This document shows positions 9,062-16,823 of a DNA stretch of 33,699 nucleotides, in pieces. The DNA comes from Pseudomonadota bacterium (GTDB taxonomy: Bacteria; Pseudomonadota; Gammaproteobacteria; Burkholderiales; JAJZUU01). Within the stretch, counting starts at the first letter, position 1. Every line of letters starts with the position of its first letter. The stretch covers positions 1-33,699 of the forward strand of contig JAJZUU010000029.1 in assembly GCA_021848325.1 (NCBI GenBank), given 5' to 3'. The position numbers and the translations under genes were made by a program. The notes below the pieces were generated by a model. It was not told where the DNA came from, did no database searches, and worked only from the letters and a program-made list of their open reading frames with translations.

Positions 9062-10186
9062 ATGAGCACACACTACACCGGACTGATCGAACGCTACCGC
9101 GACCGCCTGCCGGTCTCCAAGGATACCCCCGTGATCTCCCTGGGGGAGGGGAACACCCCGCTGATTGAACTCAGGAACCTGCCCCGGCTTATCAAGAAGG
9201 AGGTGCGTATCCTGGTCAAATACGAGGGCCTGAACCCCACCGGCTCGTTCAAGGACCGGGGCATGACCATGGCGGTGACCAAGGCGGTGGAGGCCGGTTC
9301 CAAGGCCATTATCTGTGCCTCCACCGGAAATACCTCCGCCGCCGCGGCGGCCTACGGCGCCCGCGCCGGGATCACCTCCTTCGTGCTGATCCCGGAAGGC
9401 AAGATTGCCCTGGGCAAGCTGTCCCAGGCCATGATGCACGGCTCGGTGGTGATCCAGATCAAGGGCAACTTCGACGACGGCATGCGCCTGGTGCAGGAGG
9501 TGGCCCGGGACATGCCGGTGACCATCGTCAACTCCATCAACCCGTTCCGCCTGCAGGGGCAAAAGACCGCCGCCTTCGAGATCGTCGAGGAACTGGGGGA
9601 GGCGCCCGATTACCATGCCCTTCCGGTGGGCAACGCCGGCAACATCACCGCCCACTGGATCGGCTACAGCGAATACATCTGCAAGGACACCCAGGCCTGC
9701 GCCCTGTGCAAAGGAAAGTGCGGCTTCCACAAGGAGCCCCGCGGCGCCAAGCGCCCCATCATGCTGGGTTACCAGGCGGCCGGGTCGGCGCCTTTTATGC
9801 GTGGCGCCATGGTGGACCATCCGGAGACCGTGGCCACCGCCATCCGCATCGGCCATCCCATGTCCTGGAACCAGGCCTGGAAGGTCAAGGAAGAGTCCGG
9901 CGGCTGGTTTGGGGAATGCACCGACCAGGAGATCCTGCACGTGCAGAAGCTGCTGGCCCAATCGGAGGGGGTGTTCTGCGAGCCGGCCTCGGCCACTTCC
10001 CTGGCCGGGGTGCTGAAGGACCTGGAGCGGGGCGCCATCGGCGAGGGCTCCACCATCGTCTGCACCCTCACCGGCCACGGCCTGAAGGACCCGGACACCG
10101 CCATTGCGCAAAGCACCCGGCCCATTACCGTGGATGCCAGCCGCGGCGCCATCGAGAAGGTCATCGGCGAAAATATGGCCGGCTGA
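9062..10186 (+). CDS. thrC: Threonine synthase with four-cysteine insertion
   Basis: A 374-residue PLP enzyme converting O-phosphohomoserine to threonine. Visible features are NPTGSFKDRGM with the PLP lysine (K64), the ASTGNTSAAAAAYGARAG loop, VGNAGNIT for phosphate binding, and SGGWFGECTDQEI. It is of the shorter (~350-residue) ThrC type. Unusually, residues ~206-227, just after GNITAHWIGYSEY, carry Cys207, Cys213, Cys216 and Cys220 (C-X5-C-X2-C-X3-C) plus His223. As I recall the family, this loop is normally short and cysteine-free, so metal or Fe-S binding or a redox role is possible. Translation follows hom after 13 bp, and the operon ends here, facing nadC. Confidence 0.95.
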   Translation: MSTHYTGLIERYRDRLPVSKDTPVISLGEGNTPLIELRNLPRLIKKEVRILVKYEGLNPTGSFKDRGMTMAVTKAVEAGSKAIICASTGNTSAAAAAYGARAGITSFVLIPEGKIALGKLSQAMMHGSVVIQIKGNFDDGMRLVQEVARDMPVTIVNSINPFRLQGQKTAAFEIVEELGEAPDYHALPVGNAGNITAHWIGYSEYICKDTQACALCKGKCGFHKEPRGAKRPIMLGYQAAGSAPFMRGAMVDHPETVATAIRIGHPMSWNQAWKVKEESGGWFGECTDQEILHVQKLLAQSEGVFCEPASATSLAGVLKDLERGAIGEGSTIVCTLTGHGLKDPDTAIAQSTRPITVDASRGAIEKVIGENMAG

Positions 10187-10250
10187 GCGCCGCTGCGGCG
10201 GTGAACCTGATTCGCCGCAACAAATGTCCAACTTGTTGTTTCTCGACGCT

Positions 10251-11084
10251 TTAACCGGTAAAGCGCAGGGAAAGATCCACCGCGTTCACGTCCTTGGTCA
10301 GCGCGCCCACCGAGATGCGGCCCACCCCGGTCTCCGCCACCAGGCGCACGTTGCCCAGGTTGATGCCGCCGGATGCCTCCAACAGCGCCTGCTTGGCGGT
10401 GAGATGCACCGCCTCCCGGACCCGGGACAGGCTGAAATTGTCCAGCAGGATCAGGGTCGCCCCGGCGGCCAGGGCCTCCCGCAACTGGTCCATGGTCTCC
10501 ACCTCCACTTGAACGACGATGCCCGGGCCTGCGAGGCGCCGCGCCTGCTCCAGGGCGGCGGTGACGCCCCCGGCCGCCTTGATGTGGTTTTCCTTGATCA
10601 GGATTCCGTCGTACAGCCCCGCCCGCTGATTCGCCCCGCCCCCCACCCTGACCGCGTATTTTTGCGCCAGCCGCAGGCCGGGCAGGGTCTTGCGGGTGTC
10701 CATGATGAGCGCCCCGGTGCCCTGCACCTCATCCACATAACGGCGGGTGAGGGTGGCGGTGCCGGAAAGGGTCTGCAGGAAATTGAGGGCCGGGCGCTCG
10801 GCGCTGAGCAAGGCCCGGGCGTTGCCCGCGAGCGCGCACACCCGCTGAGAGGGGGCGATGCCGTCCCCGTCCTTTGCCAGCCATTTGATCTCAACGTCCG
10901 GATCGAGCCGGCGGAAGCAGCCCTCGAACCAGGCGGTGCCGCACAGCACCGCCTGGTCGCGGCTGATCACCCGGGCCTCGGCGCGCTGCCCGCCGGGGAT
11001 CAATTGCGCCGTGAGGTCGCCGCTGCCGATGTCCTCCGCCAGGGCGGCAGAGATGTTGTGTTCGATGGCCAGTGCCAGATCCAT
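10251..11084 (-). CDS. nadC: Nicotinate-nucleotide pyrophosphorylase (quinolinate phosphoribosyltransferase)
   Basis: A 277-residue type II phosphoribosyltransferase that converts quinolinate and PRPP into nicotinate mononucleotide, CO2 and PPi in de novo NAD synthesis. Family signatures are AALAEDIGSGDLTA, SAERPALNFLQTLSGTAT, DTRKTLPGLRLAQKYAVRVGGG, KENHI, EVET, LLDNF, ASGGI and ETGVGRISVGALTK, in the expected order and at full length. No other NAD synthesis gene (nadA, nadB) is in the window. It is convergent with thrC and divergent from clpB, with about 370 bp between its start and the clpB ATG. Confidence 0.96.
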   Translation of the reverse strand: MDLALAIEHNISAALAEDIGSGDLTAQLIPGGQRAEARVISRDQAVLCGTAWFEGCFRRLDPDVEIKWLAKDGDGIAPSQRVCALAGNARALLSAERPALNFLQTLSGTATLTRRYVDEVQGTGALIMDTRKTLPGLRLAQKYAVRVGGGANQRAGLYDGILIKENHIKAAGGVTAALEQARRLAGPGIVVQVEVETMDQLREALAAGATLILLDNFSLSRVREAVHLTAKQALLEASGGINLGNVRLVAETGVGRISVGALTKDVNAVDLSLRFTG

Positions 11085-11153
11085 GGGGCTTCGTCCTTAA
11101 TGTTTCGGGTATTTTAGCCCAAATCCCCGGTCGTGCGGGGTGGCGCCCCACGG

Positions 11154-11180
11154 TTGAAATTTCCCGCCGCCGCCCCATTT
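11154..11180 (+). promoter_or_regulatory. Probable sigma-32 (RpoH) heat-shock promoter of clpB
   Basis: TTGAAA at 11154-11159 and CCCCATTT at 11173-11180, 13 bp apart, match the RpoH consensus (CTTGAA then CCCCAT). ClpB is a classical heat-shock gene, which supports the assignment. The promoter is now separated from clpB by element B, which begins 3 bp beyond the -10; the left copy of its 5-bp target duplication (11178-11182) includes the last three bases of the -10. Confidence 0.75.
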
Positions 11181-11182
11181 AA

Positions 11183-11418
11183 CCTAGAAACGGCAGTTGA
11201 CCGCTCCATTGGGGTTTCAACATCATGGTTCTAAACTTTTTTCCTTTAATTGCGAGGTTCACCCGTTTGGTGAGCCCGCTACGGGTCGGATTGCACGGTT
11301 TGCAGGGCGCATGGCCATGTTGTAACTCCTTGGAATGGAACGACCATTCCGCGTCGTTACGCCTCGCCCTGCACCCTGCAAACCGCACACTCCAACCCGG
11401 TCAACTGCCGTTTCTAGG
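11183..11418. mobile_element. MITE-like element B in the clpB leader
   Basis: A 236-bp element with perfect 21-bp terminal inverted repeats (11183-11203 and 11398-11418; outer bases CCTAGAAACGGCAGTTGACC). It is flanked on both sides by TTTAA (11178-11182 and 11419-11423), a 5-bp target duplication. It has no plausible coding sequence. Internal dyads include a perfect GGAATGG/CCATTCC stem (11332-11350) and an imperfect pair built on GGTTTGCAGGG. It would fold as a long hairpin if transcribed. Its tips resemble those of element A (CCTARAAA), and the target is the same. Confidence 0.9.
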
Positions 11419-11454
11419 TTTAAGCAGCAACCACTCATTCCCGAAGGATAGACC

Positions 11455-14034
11455 ATGCGCTTCGACAAACTGACCACCAAATTCCAGCAGGCCCTGTCCG
11501 ACGCCCAGAGCGTCGCCGTCGGCAACGACAATCCCTTCATCGAGCCGCAGCACCTGCTGGCCGCCCTGCTGGATCAGCAGGACGGCGGCACCGCTTCCCT
11601 CCTCAGCCGAGCCGGGGCGAACGTCCAGCCCCTGCGCACCGCTTTGCAGAAAAGCATCGAGCGCCTGCCCAAGGTGGAAGGCCAGGGCGGCGAGGTGACG
11701 GTTTCCCGCGACCTGGGCAACTTGCTCAACGTCACCGACAAGGAGGCCCAGAAGCTCGGCGACCAGTTCATCGCCTCGGAGATATTCCTGCTGGCCGCGG
11801 TCGGCGACAAGGGGGAGACCGGTCGTCTGCTCAAGGAACACGGCGCTACCCGTCAGGCGGTGGAACAGGCGGTGCAGGCGGTGCGCGGCGGCGAGGCGGT
11901 GCAGAGCGCCGAGGCCGAGGGCCAGCGGGAGGCCCTCAGGAAATACACCCTGGACCTGACCGAGCGGGCCCGGGCCGGCAAGCTGGACCCGGTGATCGGG
12001 CGCGACGACGAGATCCGCCGCGCGATCCAGGTGCTGCAGCGGCGCACCAAGAACAACCCGGTGCTGATCGGCGAGCCGGGGGTGGGCAAGACCGCCATCG
12101 TGGAAGGGCTGGCGAGCCGCATCGTCAACGGCGAGGTGCCGGAGACCCTGAAGAACAAACGGGTGCTGCTGCTGGACATGGCGTCCCTGATCGCCGGCGC
12201 CAAATACCGGGGCGAGTTCGAGGAACGCCTGAAGGCGGTACTGAAGGAGCTGTCCCAGGACGAGGGCCAGACCATCGTGTTCATCGACGAGATCCACACC
12301 ATGGTGGGGGCCGGCAAGGCGGAGGGCGCCATGGACGCGGGCAACATGCTCAAGCCGGCGCTGGCGCGGGGCGAGCTGCACTGCATCGGCGCCACCACCC
12401 TGGACGAATACCGCAAATACATCGAAAAGGACGCGGCCCTGGAGCGGCGCTTCCAGAAGGTACTGGTGGGCGAGCCTACAGTGGCGGACACCATCGCCAT
12501 CCTGCGCGGGTTGCAGGAGAAGTACGAGGTGCACCACGGGGTGGACATCACCGATCCGGCCATCGTGGCGGCGGCCGAGTTGTCCAACCGCTACATCACC
12601 GACCGCTTCCTGCCGGACAAGGCCATCGACCTGATCGACGAGGCGGCGGCCCGGATCAAGATGGAGATCGACTCCAAGCCGGAGGTCATGGACAAGCTGG
12701 AGCGTCGCCTGATCCAGCTCAAGATCGAGCGCGAGGCGGTCAAGAAGGAAAAGGACGAGGCCTCGCAAAAGCGCCTGGGGTTGCTGGAACGGGAGATCGA
12801 GGCCCTGTCCCGGGAATACGCCGACCTGGAAGAGGTGTGGAAGGCGGAGAAGGCCCAGGTGCACGGCACCCAGCACATCAAGGAAGAACTGGACCGGCTG
12901 CGGGTGGAAATGGAGGATGCCCGGCGCAAGGGTGACTGGCAGCGGATGTCCGAACTCCAGTACGGCCGCATTCCGCAACTGGAAGAGCAGTTGAAGCACG
13001 CCCCCGCCGCGGGCGGCCAGGGGCAGCCGCACCGCCTGCTGCGCACCCAGGTGGGGGCGGAGGAGATCGCCGAGGTGGTGTCCCGGGCCACCGGCATCCC
13101 GGTGTCCAAGATGATGGAGGGCGAGCGGGACAAGCTGCTGCACATGGAGGAGCGGCTGCACCAGCGGGTGGTGGGCCAGGACGAGGCGGTGCGCCTGGTG
13201 GCGGACGCCATCCGTCGCTCCCGCGCCGGGCTGTCGGACCCCAACCGCCCCTACGGCTCCTTCCTGTTCCTGGGGCCCACCGGGGTGGGCAAGACCGAAC
13301 TGTGCAAGGCCCTAGCCGGCTTTCTGTTCGATTCCGAGGAGCACATCATCCGCATCGACATGTCGGAGTTCATGGAGAAGCACTCCGTAGCCCGGCTGAT
13401 CGGCGCGCCCCCGGGCTACGTGGGCTACGAGGAGGGGGGCTACCTCACCGAGGCGGTGCGGCGCAAGCCTTACGCCGTGATCCTGTTGGACGAGGTGGAG
13501 AAGGCCCATCCGGACGTGTTCAACGTGCTGCTGCAAGTGCTGGACGACGGGCGCATGACCGACGGCCAGGGGCGCACCGTGGACTTCAAGAACACGGTGA
13601 TCGTGATGACTTCCAACCTGGGGTCCCATAATATCCAGGCCATGGCCCGGGAGCCCTACGAGGTGGTGAAGGCGGCGGTGATGGAGGACGTGAAGACCCA
13701 CTTCCGCCCCGAGTTCGTCAACCGCATCGACGACGTGGTGGTGTTCCATGCTTTGGGCGAGGCCCACATCAAATCCATCGCCCGGATCCAGTTGCAGCAC
13801 CTGGCGCAGCGCCTGGCTCACATGGAGATGCGGTTGGAGGTAAGCGACGCGGCACTAGGCGAACTGGCCACCGTGGGCTTCGATCCGGTGTACGGGGCGC
13901 GTCCCCTGAAGCGGGCGATCCAGGCGCAGTTGGAGAACCCTTTGGCACGGGAGATCCTGGCAGGGCGTTTCGCCGCCAAGGACACCATCCGCGTGGATTA
14001 TCGGGACGGCGCCATGTCCTTCACCAAGGCGTAG
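11455..14034 (+). CDS. clpB: ATP-dependent protein disaggregase ClpB
   Basis: An 859-residue AAA+ chaperone that, with DnaK, resolubilises aggregated proteins in the cytoplasm. Order: Clp N-domain repeats (~1-145), nucleotide-binding domain 1 with Walker A GEPGVGKT (206-213) and Walker [10 protein letters not shown], the long coiled-coil middle domain (~400-525) that separates ClpB from ClpA/ClpC, nucleotide-binding domain 2 with Walker A GPTGVGKT (~606-613) and Walker [14 protein letters not shown], then the C-terminal ClpB domain. Full family length. GAAGGA sits about 8 bases before the ATG. Heat-shock transcription likely starts about 270 bp upstream, so the leader includes most of element B. 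A strong terminator follows. Confidence 0.98.
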   Translation: MRFDKLTTKFQQALSDAQSVAVGNDNPFIEPQHLLAALLDQQDGGTASLLSRAGANVQPLRTALQKSIERLPKVEGQGGEVTVSRDLGNLLNVTDKEAQKLGDQFIASEIFLLAAVGDKGETGRLLKEHGATRQAVEQAVQAVRGGEAVQSAEAEGQREALRKYTLDLTERARAGKLDPVIGRDDEIRRAIQVLQRRTKNNPVLIGEPGVGKTAIVEGLASRIVNGEVPETLKNKRVLLLDMASLIAGAKYRGEFEERLKAVLKELSQDEGQTIVFIDEIHTMVGAGKAEGAMDAGNMLKPALARGELHCIGATTLDEYRKYIEKDAALERRFQKVLVGEPTVADTIAILRGLQEKYEVHHGVDITDPAIVAAAELSNRYITDRFLPDKAIDLIDEAAARIKMEIDSKPEVMDKLERRLIQLKIEREAVKKEKDEASQKRLGLLEREIEALSREYADLEEVWKAEKAQVHGTQHIKEELDRLRVEMEDARRKGDWQRMSELQYGRIPQLEEQLKHAPAAGGQGQPHRLLRTQVGAEEIAEVVSRATGIPVSKMMEGERDKLLHMEERLHQRVVGQDEAVRLVADAIRRSRAGLSDPNRPYGSFLFLGPTGVGKTELCKALAGFLFDSEEHIIRIDMSEFMEKHSVARLIGAPPGYVGYEEGGYLTEAVRRKPYAVILLDEVEKAHPDVFNVLLQVLDDGRMTDGQGRTVDFKNTVIVMTSNLGSHNIQAMAREPYEVVKAAVMEDVKTHFRPEFVNRIDDVVVFHALGEAHIKSIARIQLQHLAQRLAHMEMRLEVSDAALGELATVGFDPVYGARPLKRAIQAQLENPLAREILAGRFAAKDTIRVDYRDGAMSFTKA

Positions 14035-14072
14035 CGGGTCGGTAACAAGGCTCGTGGTCCCAGGTCGCGACG

Positions 14073-14105
14073 GCAAGACGGCAGGGATGCCGTCTTGCTT
14101 TTTTT
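14073..14105 (+). terminator. Rho-independent terminator of clpB
   Basis: An 11-bp perfect stem, GCAAGACGGCA paired with TGCCGTCTTGC around a 4-base loop (14084-14087), followed by seven T. It lies 39 bp after the clpB stop. Confidence 0.93.
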
Positions 14106-14348
14106 GTGCCCGCGCAAGGCCGGTGACGGGAAATCGTCGCCACAGACAAAAGGACGACGCGTTGTCCTCGCCGCCGGAAGGACATGCGCTGCGCTCACCC
14201 CGCGCTAGCCGTCACAATTCTGACCCCGAACCGGGGTACCATTTGCCAGGCATAAATACTGCTAGACTTGAAGACAGGAAGGGACCAACGGGGCCGGCCA
14301 GCCGGCGCCGCTCGGCCGATGTCAGTGGCGGAATGGAGGCTTGGGAAT

Positions 14349-14654
14349 ATGATCGAGATAAAGCGCGACCAGACGATCGACGTAACCGTGGGAGACGAGG
14401 AACGGGAAGACAGCAACATCCTGGTCTCACTCTGCGGAAGCCTGAATGCCGCTTTCGCACTCACGCCCGACCAGGGCCGACGTCTGGCGATGGAACTGAT
14501 CGAGGCGGTGCATAAGGTTGAGGTGAGGCGCAGCCTGCGGCGGCTGCACCCCGCAGTGGAGCAGGACTATCCTGCGGGGCCCGCGGAAGCGGCAGGCCAT
14601 GGCAGGCTGGGCAAGCCTTTTTGGGTCTGGGGAGGGTCGGGCTCGCAGAACTGA
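14349..14654 (+). CDS. Small protein of unknown function
   Basis: A 101-residue ORF that I do not recognise. The ATG at 14349 has GGAGG 9 bases upstream, a good signal that argues it is translated; an in-frame start 81 bases earlier is less likely. The first ~65 residues (MIEIKRDQTIDVTVGD, then ALTPDQGRRLAMELIEAVHKVEVRR) look like a small alpha/beta domain. The C-terminal third is rich in Gly, Ala and Pro and probably disordered. No signal peptide or membrane segment. It stands alone between the clpB terminator and a repeat-rich gap. The 244 bp between terminator and start hold no clear gene. Confidence 0.55.
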   Translation: MIEIKRDQTIDVTVGDEEREDSNILVSLCGSLNAAFALTPDQGRRLAMELIEAVHKVEVRRSLRRLHPAVEQDYPAGPAEAAGHGRLGKPFWVWGGSGSQN

Positions 14655-14715
14655 ACCGACGCTACGAGAACAACGATAAACCTAATTAAGGTGGCCCTTA
14701 AATTCCCTGGTGTCG

Positions 14716-14773
14716 TCATTCCCGCGAAGGCGGGAATCTAGCCGTTTTACTGGGCTCCCGCCTGCGCGGGAGC
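14716..14773. repeat. REP-like pair of palindromes
   Basis: Two adjacent hairpins: ATTCCCGC/GCGGGAAT (14718-14737, loop GAAG) and GCTCCCGC/GCGGGAGC (14754-14773, loop CTGC). The first matches the very common extragenic motif CATTCCCGCGAAGGCGGGAA seen across proteobacterial genomes. It is not coding. Confidence 0.75.
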
Positions 14774-14807
14774 GACGGAATTATTGGGCCGGGTTAACAA
14801 AAAGCGA

Positions 14808-14934
14808 TTGAACCGCAGAGGGCGTAAAGGGATTCAGAGGGTTAGGAAATATCACGTACTCACCCGGCCGGTGACCCGCCATGGCTCGCTAACCCGTTGT
14901 TTCACCCTATGTCCTCCGCGTCCCTGCGGTGAAA
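14808..14934. repeat. Imperfect inverted-repeat intergenic element
   Basis: The left arm begins TTGAACCGCAGAGGGCGTAA. The right arm, read on the opposite strand, begins TTTCACCGCAGGGACGCGGA. The arms are related but diverged, and each also has an inner AGGGT-type segment. Motifs of this ACCGCAGAGG type recur between genes in many environmental proteobacteria (from memory). With the REP pair it fills the 334-bp gap between the small unknown gene and the methyltransferase. Confidence 0.55.
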
Positions 14935-14988
14935 CGCCAACGTTTTTGGCAAGCGCGGTCGCGACGGCGAAATCCCACCGCCGCGACC

Positions 14989-15789
14989 CTATTCTGCAGG
15001 GCCACCGAGTGCTTGGCCCTGGGGTTCGGCGGCAGGGCCCTTGCGGCCGATGCGCAAGGCGAGCGGCCACGATACCATCCGCCTCGCCGCCGGGTCGCCC
15101 CACAGGGGTGACAATTCGTCCTCCAGCCCCGCCACCGGGTCCCGGCCCCGCTCCGCCAGGTAGCGTCCGGTTGCCGACCAACTGCGCAGATACCCCAGCA
15201 AGTCCGGCAATGTCCAGTTCGCCTCCATGGCGAACCCGGGCGATTCCAGTTCCGGAAAGGGAAACGGCAAGGTGCGGTAGCCGGTTTCCACCAGGCATCG
15301 CTCCGGCGGCCAGTAGGGGCCGACCGTTTTACCGTAGAACCGCCGTACCCGGTGGTTGATTTCCCTGCCGTCGACCTTCATTACGCCGTAGCTCCACGCC
15401 GCCAAGATGCCGCGTGGAGCGAGCACGCGGTTTGCTTCGCGGTAGAAGCGGTCGAGGTCGAACCAGTGCAATGCCTGGGCGACGGCGATCAGATCAACCG
15501 ATTCGTCCGGGAGTCCGCTTGCCTCGGCGGCGGCAACCCAGCGCGCCACGTTGGGGCGGCCGGGGCCGGCGGCAAGCTGCCCGTGGCTCGCATCGGTTGC
15601 TACCACTTGGCGGAAGCGTGCGGCCAGGCCGGAACCGGCCTGGCCGCTGCCGGCCGCGCAGTCCCAGGCCAGTGCCCGCCCCGGGGCGAGGCCCGCCAGG
15701 TGGGTGAACAAGGCGTCCGGATAGCCGGGCCGGTGGCTCGCGTAATGCCCGGCGACGCCGGAGAAGTGGTCGGAGCGGCGTTTTTTCAT
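14989..15789 (-). CDS. Class I SAM-dependent methyltransferase
   Basis: A 266-residue methyltransferase. After an N-terminal segment DHFSGVAGHYASHRPGYPDALF, typical of a soluble methyltransferase group related to trans-aconitate methyltransferases, it has motif I AWDCAAGSGQAG (~42-53), a motif II-type acidic end in VVATDAS, and the post-I segment VDLIAVAQALHWFDLDRF. The HWF signature is usual in that group. The substrate is unknown. I prefer ATG at 15789 (MKKRRSDHFSG); TTG at 15801 would add MDRS. It lies just downstream of metR on the same strand (34 bp from the metR stop), so the two may be cotranscribed, which hints at a link to methyl metabolism but does not prove it. Confidence 0.85.
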   Translation of the reverse strand: MKKRRSDHFSGVAGHYASHRPGYPDALFTHLAGLAPGRALAWDCAAGSGQAGSGLAARFRQVVATDASHGQLAAGPGRPNVARWVAAAEASGLPDESVDLIAVAQALHWFDLDRFYREANRVLAPRGILAAWSYGVMKVDGREINHRVRRFYGKTVGPYWPPERCLVETGYRTLPFPFPELESPGFAMEANWTLPDLLGYLRSWSATGRYLAERGRDPVAGLEDELSPLWGDPAARRMVSWPLALRIGRKGPAAEPQGQALGGPAE

Positions 15790-15823
15790 GGATCTATCCA
15801 ATATTTCGGCGGGTAACCCGGCG

Positions 15824-16735
15824 TCAGGAAAAGTGTTCCGGCCCTTTCAGGGTGGCAAACGCGGTGTCGGTCAGCACGGTCGCGAAATCCGCGTAGGCTG
15901 CTTGATCCGTTTCGCGCACGGCGGCGTAAAGCGCGCTCCACAGGCCGTCCTTGCCGATGCGGCGGGCCGCCACGTAGCCCCGGTCCAGGTAGCTTTGTAC
16001 GGCCCAGCGCGGGAGCGCCGCGAGACCCCGATGGGAGGCGACCAGTTGCAGGATGGCGACGGTCAGTTCGGCCGTGCGCCGCAACGGGTTTACTCCGGCA
16101 GGAGTGAGGACCCGGTGCACCAGATCGAGCATCCGGTCGGGCACCGGATAGGTGACCAGGGTTTCCGCGGCGAAATCGGCCGCATCGAGGTACGGCTTGT
16201 CCGCCAGGTGGTGCCGGTGGGCGAGCAGGGCCACGATCTCGAAACGGAACAGGGGGAAATGGACGATCCCCGGCCGTTTGGAGGTTTCAGACAGGATTAC
16301 CAGGTCGGCCTTGAGCTCGTCGAGCAGCCCCGCCGGGTCGGGGTGGAAGCCGCCCACCAGGTCCATCTCCACCTCGGGGTGGGCCTCCCGGTAGGCATCC
16401 ATCGCCGGCATCAGCCATTCGAAGCAGGTATGGCACTCCACCGCGATGCGCAGCTCCCGGGCCTGGGGTGCCGCCTTCATGCGTGCCAGCGTTTGTCTTG
16501 CCGCCTCCAGCTCCGGCAACACGCGGCGGGCGAGTTGCAGGAGGATTTCCCCGGAGGGGGTCAGCACCATCGGTCTGCGGCCCCGTTCGACCAGCGTCAC
16601 CCCGAGGTATCCCTCCAATGCCGCAAACTGGTGCGAGAGTGCCGACTGGGTCAGGTGCAGTCGGGCGGCCGCACGCGTCACGCTGCCGGTAGCGGCCAGC
16701 GCCGCGACGGCATGGAGATGGCGCAGATCAATCAT
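15824..16735 (-). CDS. metR: LysR-family regulator MetR
   Basis: A 303-residue LysR-type regulator with winged helix-turn-helix at residues ~1-60 (SVTRAAARLHLTQSALSHQFAALE) and a substrate-binding-like effector domain after ~90. The QSALSHQ helix, the effector segment ECHTCFEWLMPAMD and its divergent position opposite metE identify MetR, the homocysteine-responsive activator of metE. A perfect TATAAT reads toward it at 16747-16752, only 11 bases before the ATG, so the mRNA should have a leader of only a few bases. No Shine-Dalgarno sequence is seen, so translation may be nearly leaderless. Confidence 0.93.
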   Translation of the reverse strand: MIDLRHLHAVAALAATGSVTRAAARLHLTQSALSHQFAALEGYLGVTLVERGRRPMVLTPSGEILLQLARRVLPELEAARQTLARMKAAPQARELRIAVECHTCFEWLMPAMDAYREAHPEVEMDLVGGFHPDPAGLLDELKADLVILSETSKRPGIVHFPLFRFEIVALLAHRHHLADKPYLDAADFAAETLVTYPVPDRMLDLVHRVLTPAGVNPLRRTAELTVAILQLVASHRGLAALPRWAVQSYLDRGYVAARRIGKDGLWSALYAAVRETDQAAYADFATVLTDTAFATLKGPEHFS

Positions 16736-16752
16736 GTAAAAATAACATTATA

Positions 16753-16780
16753 GTATGATAAATATGCGTTTGTATCATAC
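16753..16780. promoter_or_regulatory. Candidate operator in the metR-metE intergenic region
   Basis: A perfect 8-bp inverted repeat GTATGATA ... TATCATAC with a 12-bp centre, directly upstream of the metR -10 and upstream of a possible metE promoter (TTGTAT at 16770-16775, GATCAT 17 bp on). It does not match the enterobacterial MetR consensus TGAA-N5-TTCA well. It is a plausible binding site for MetR or another methionine regulator. Confidence 0.45.
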
Positions 16781-16823
16781 ATCAAAAACGCGGATCATAG
16801 CGAACTTCGAACAGGAGATCGCC

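Noticed and set aside
10187-10250. Terminator between thrC and nadC.
   Set aside because: Only short stems (CGCCG/CGGCG and CAACAA/TTGTTG) are present, with no proper T run on either strand.
14110-14345. Coding gene between the clpB terminator and the small unknown ORF.
   Set aside because: No frame has a ribosome-binding site or family resemblance; only a small CCCCG/CGGGG palindrome is seen near 14224-14236.
16736-16823. Cobalamin riboswitch upstream of metE.
   Set aside because: The gap is only 88 bp and lacks B12-box sequence; MetR control is the simpler reading.
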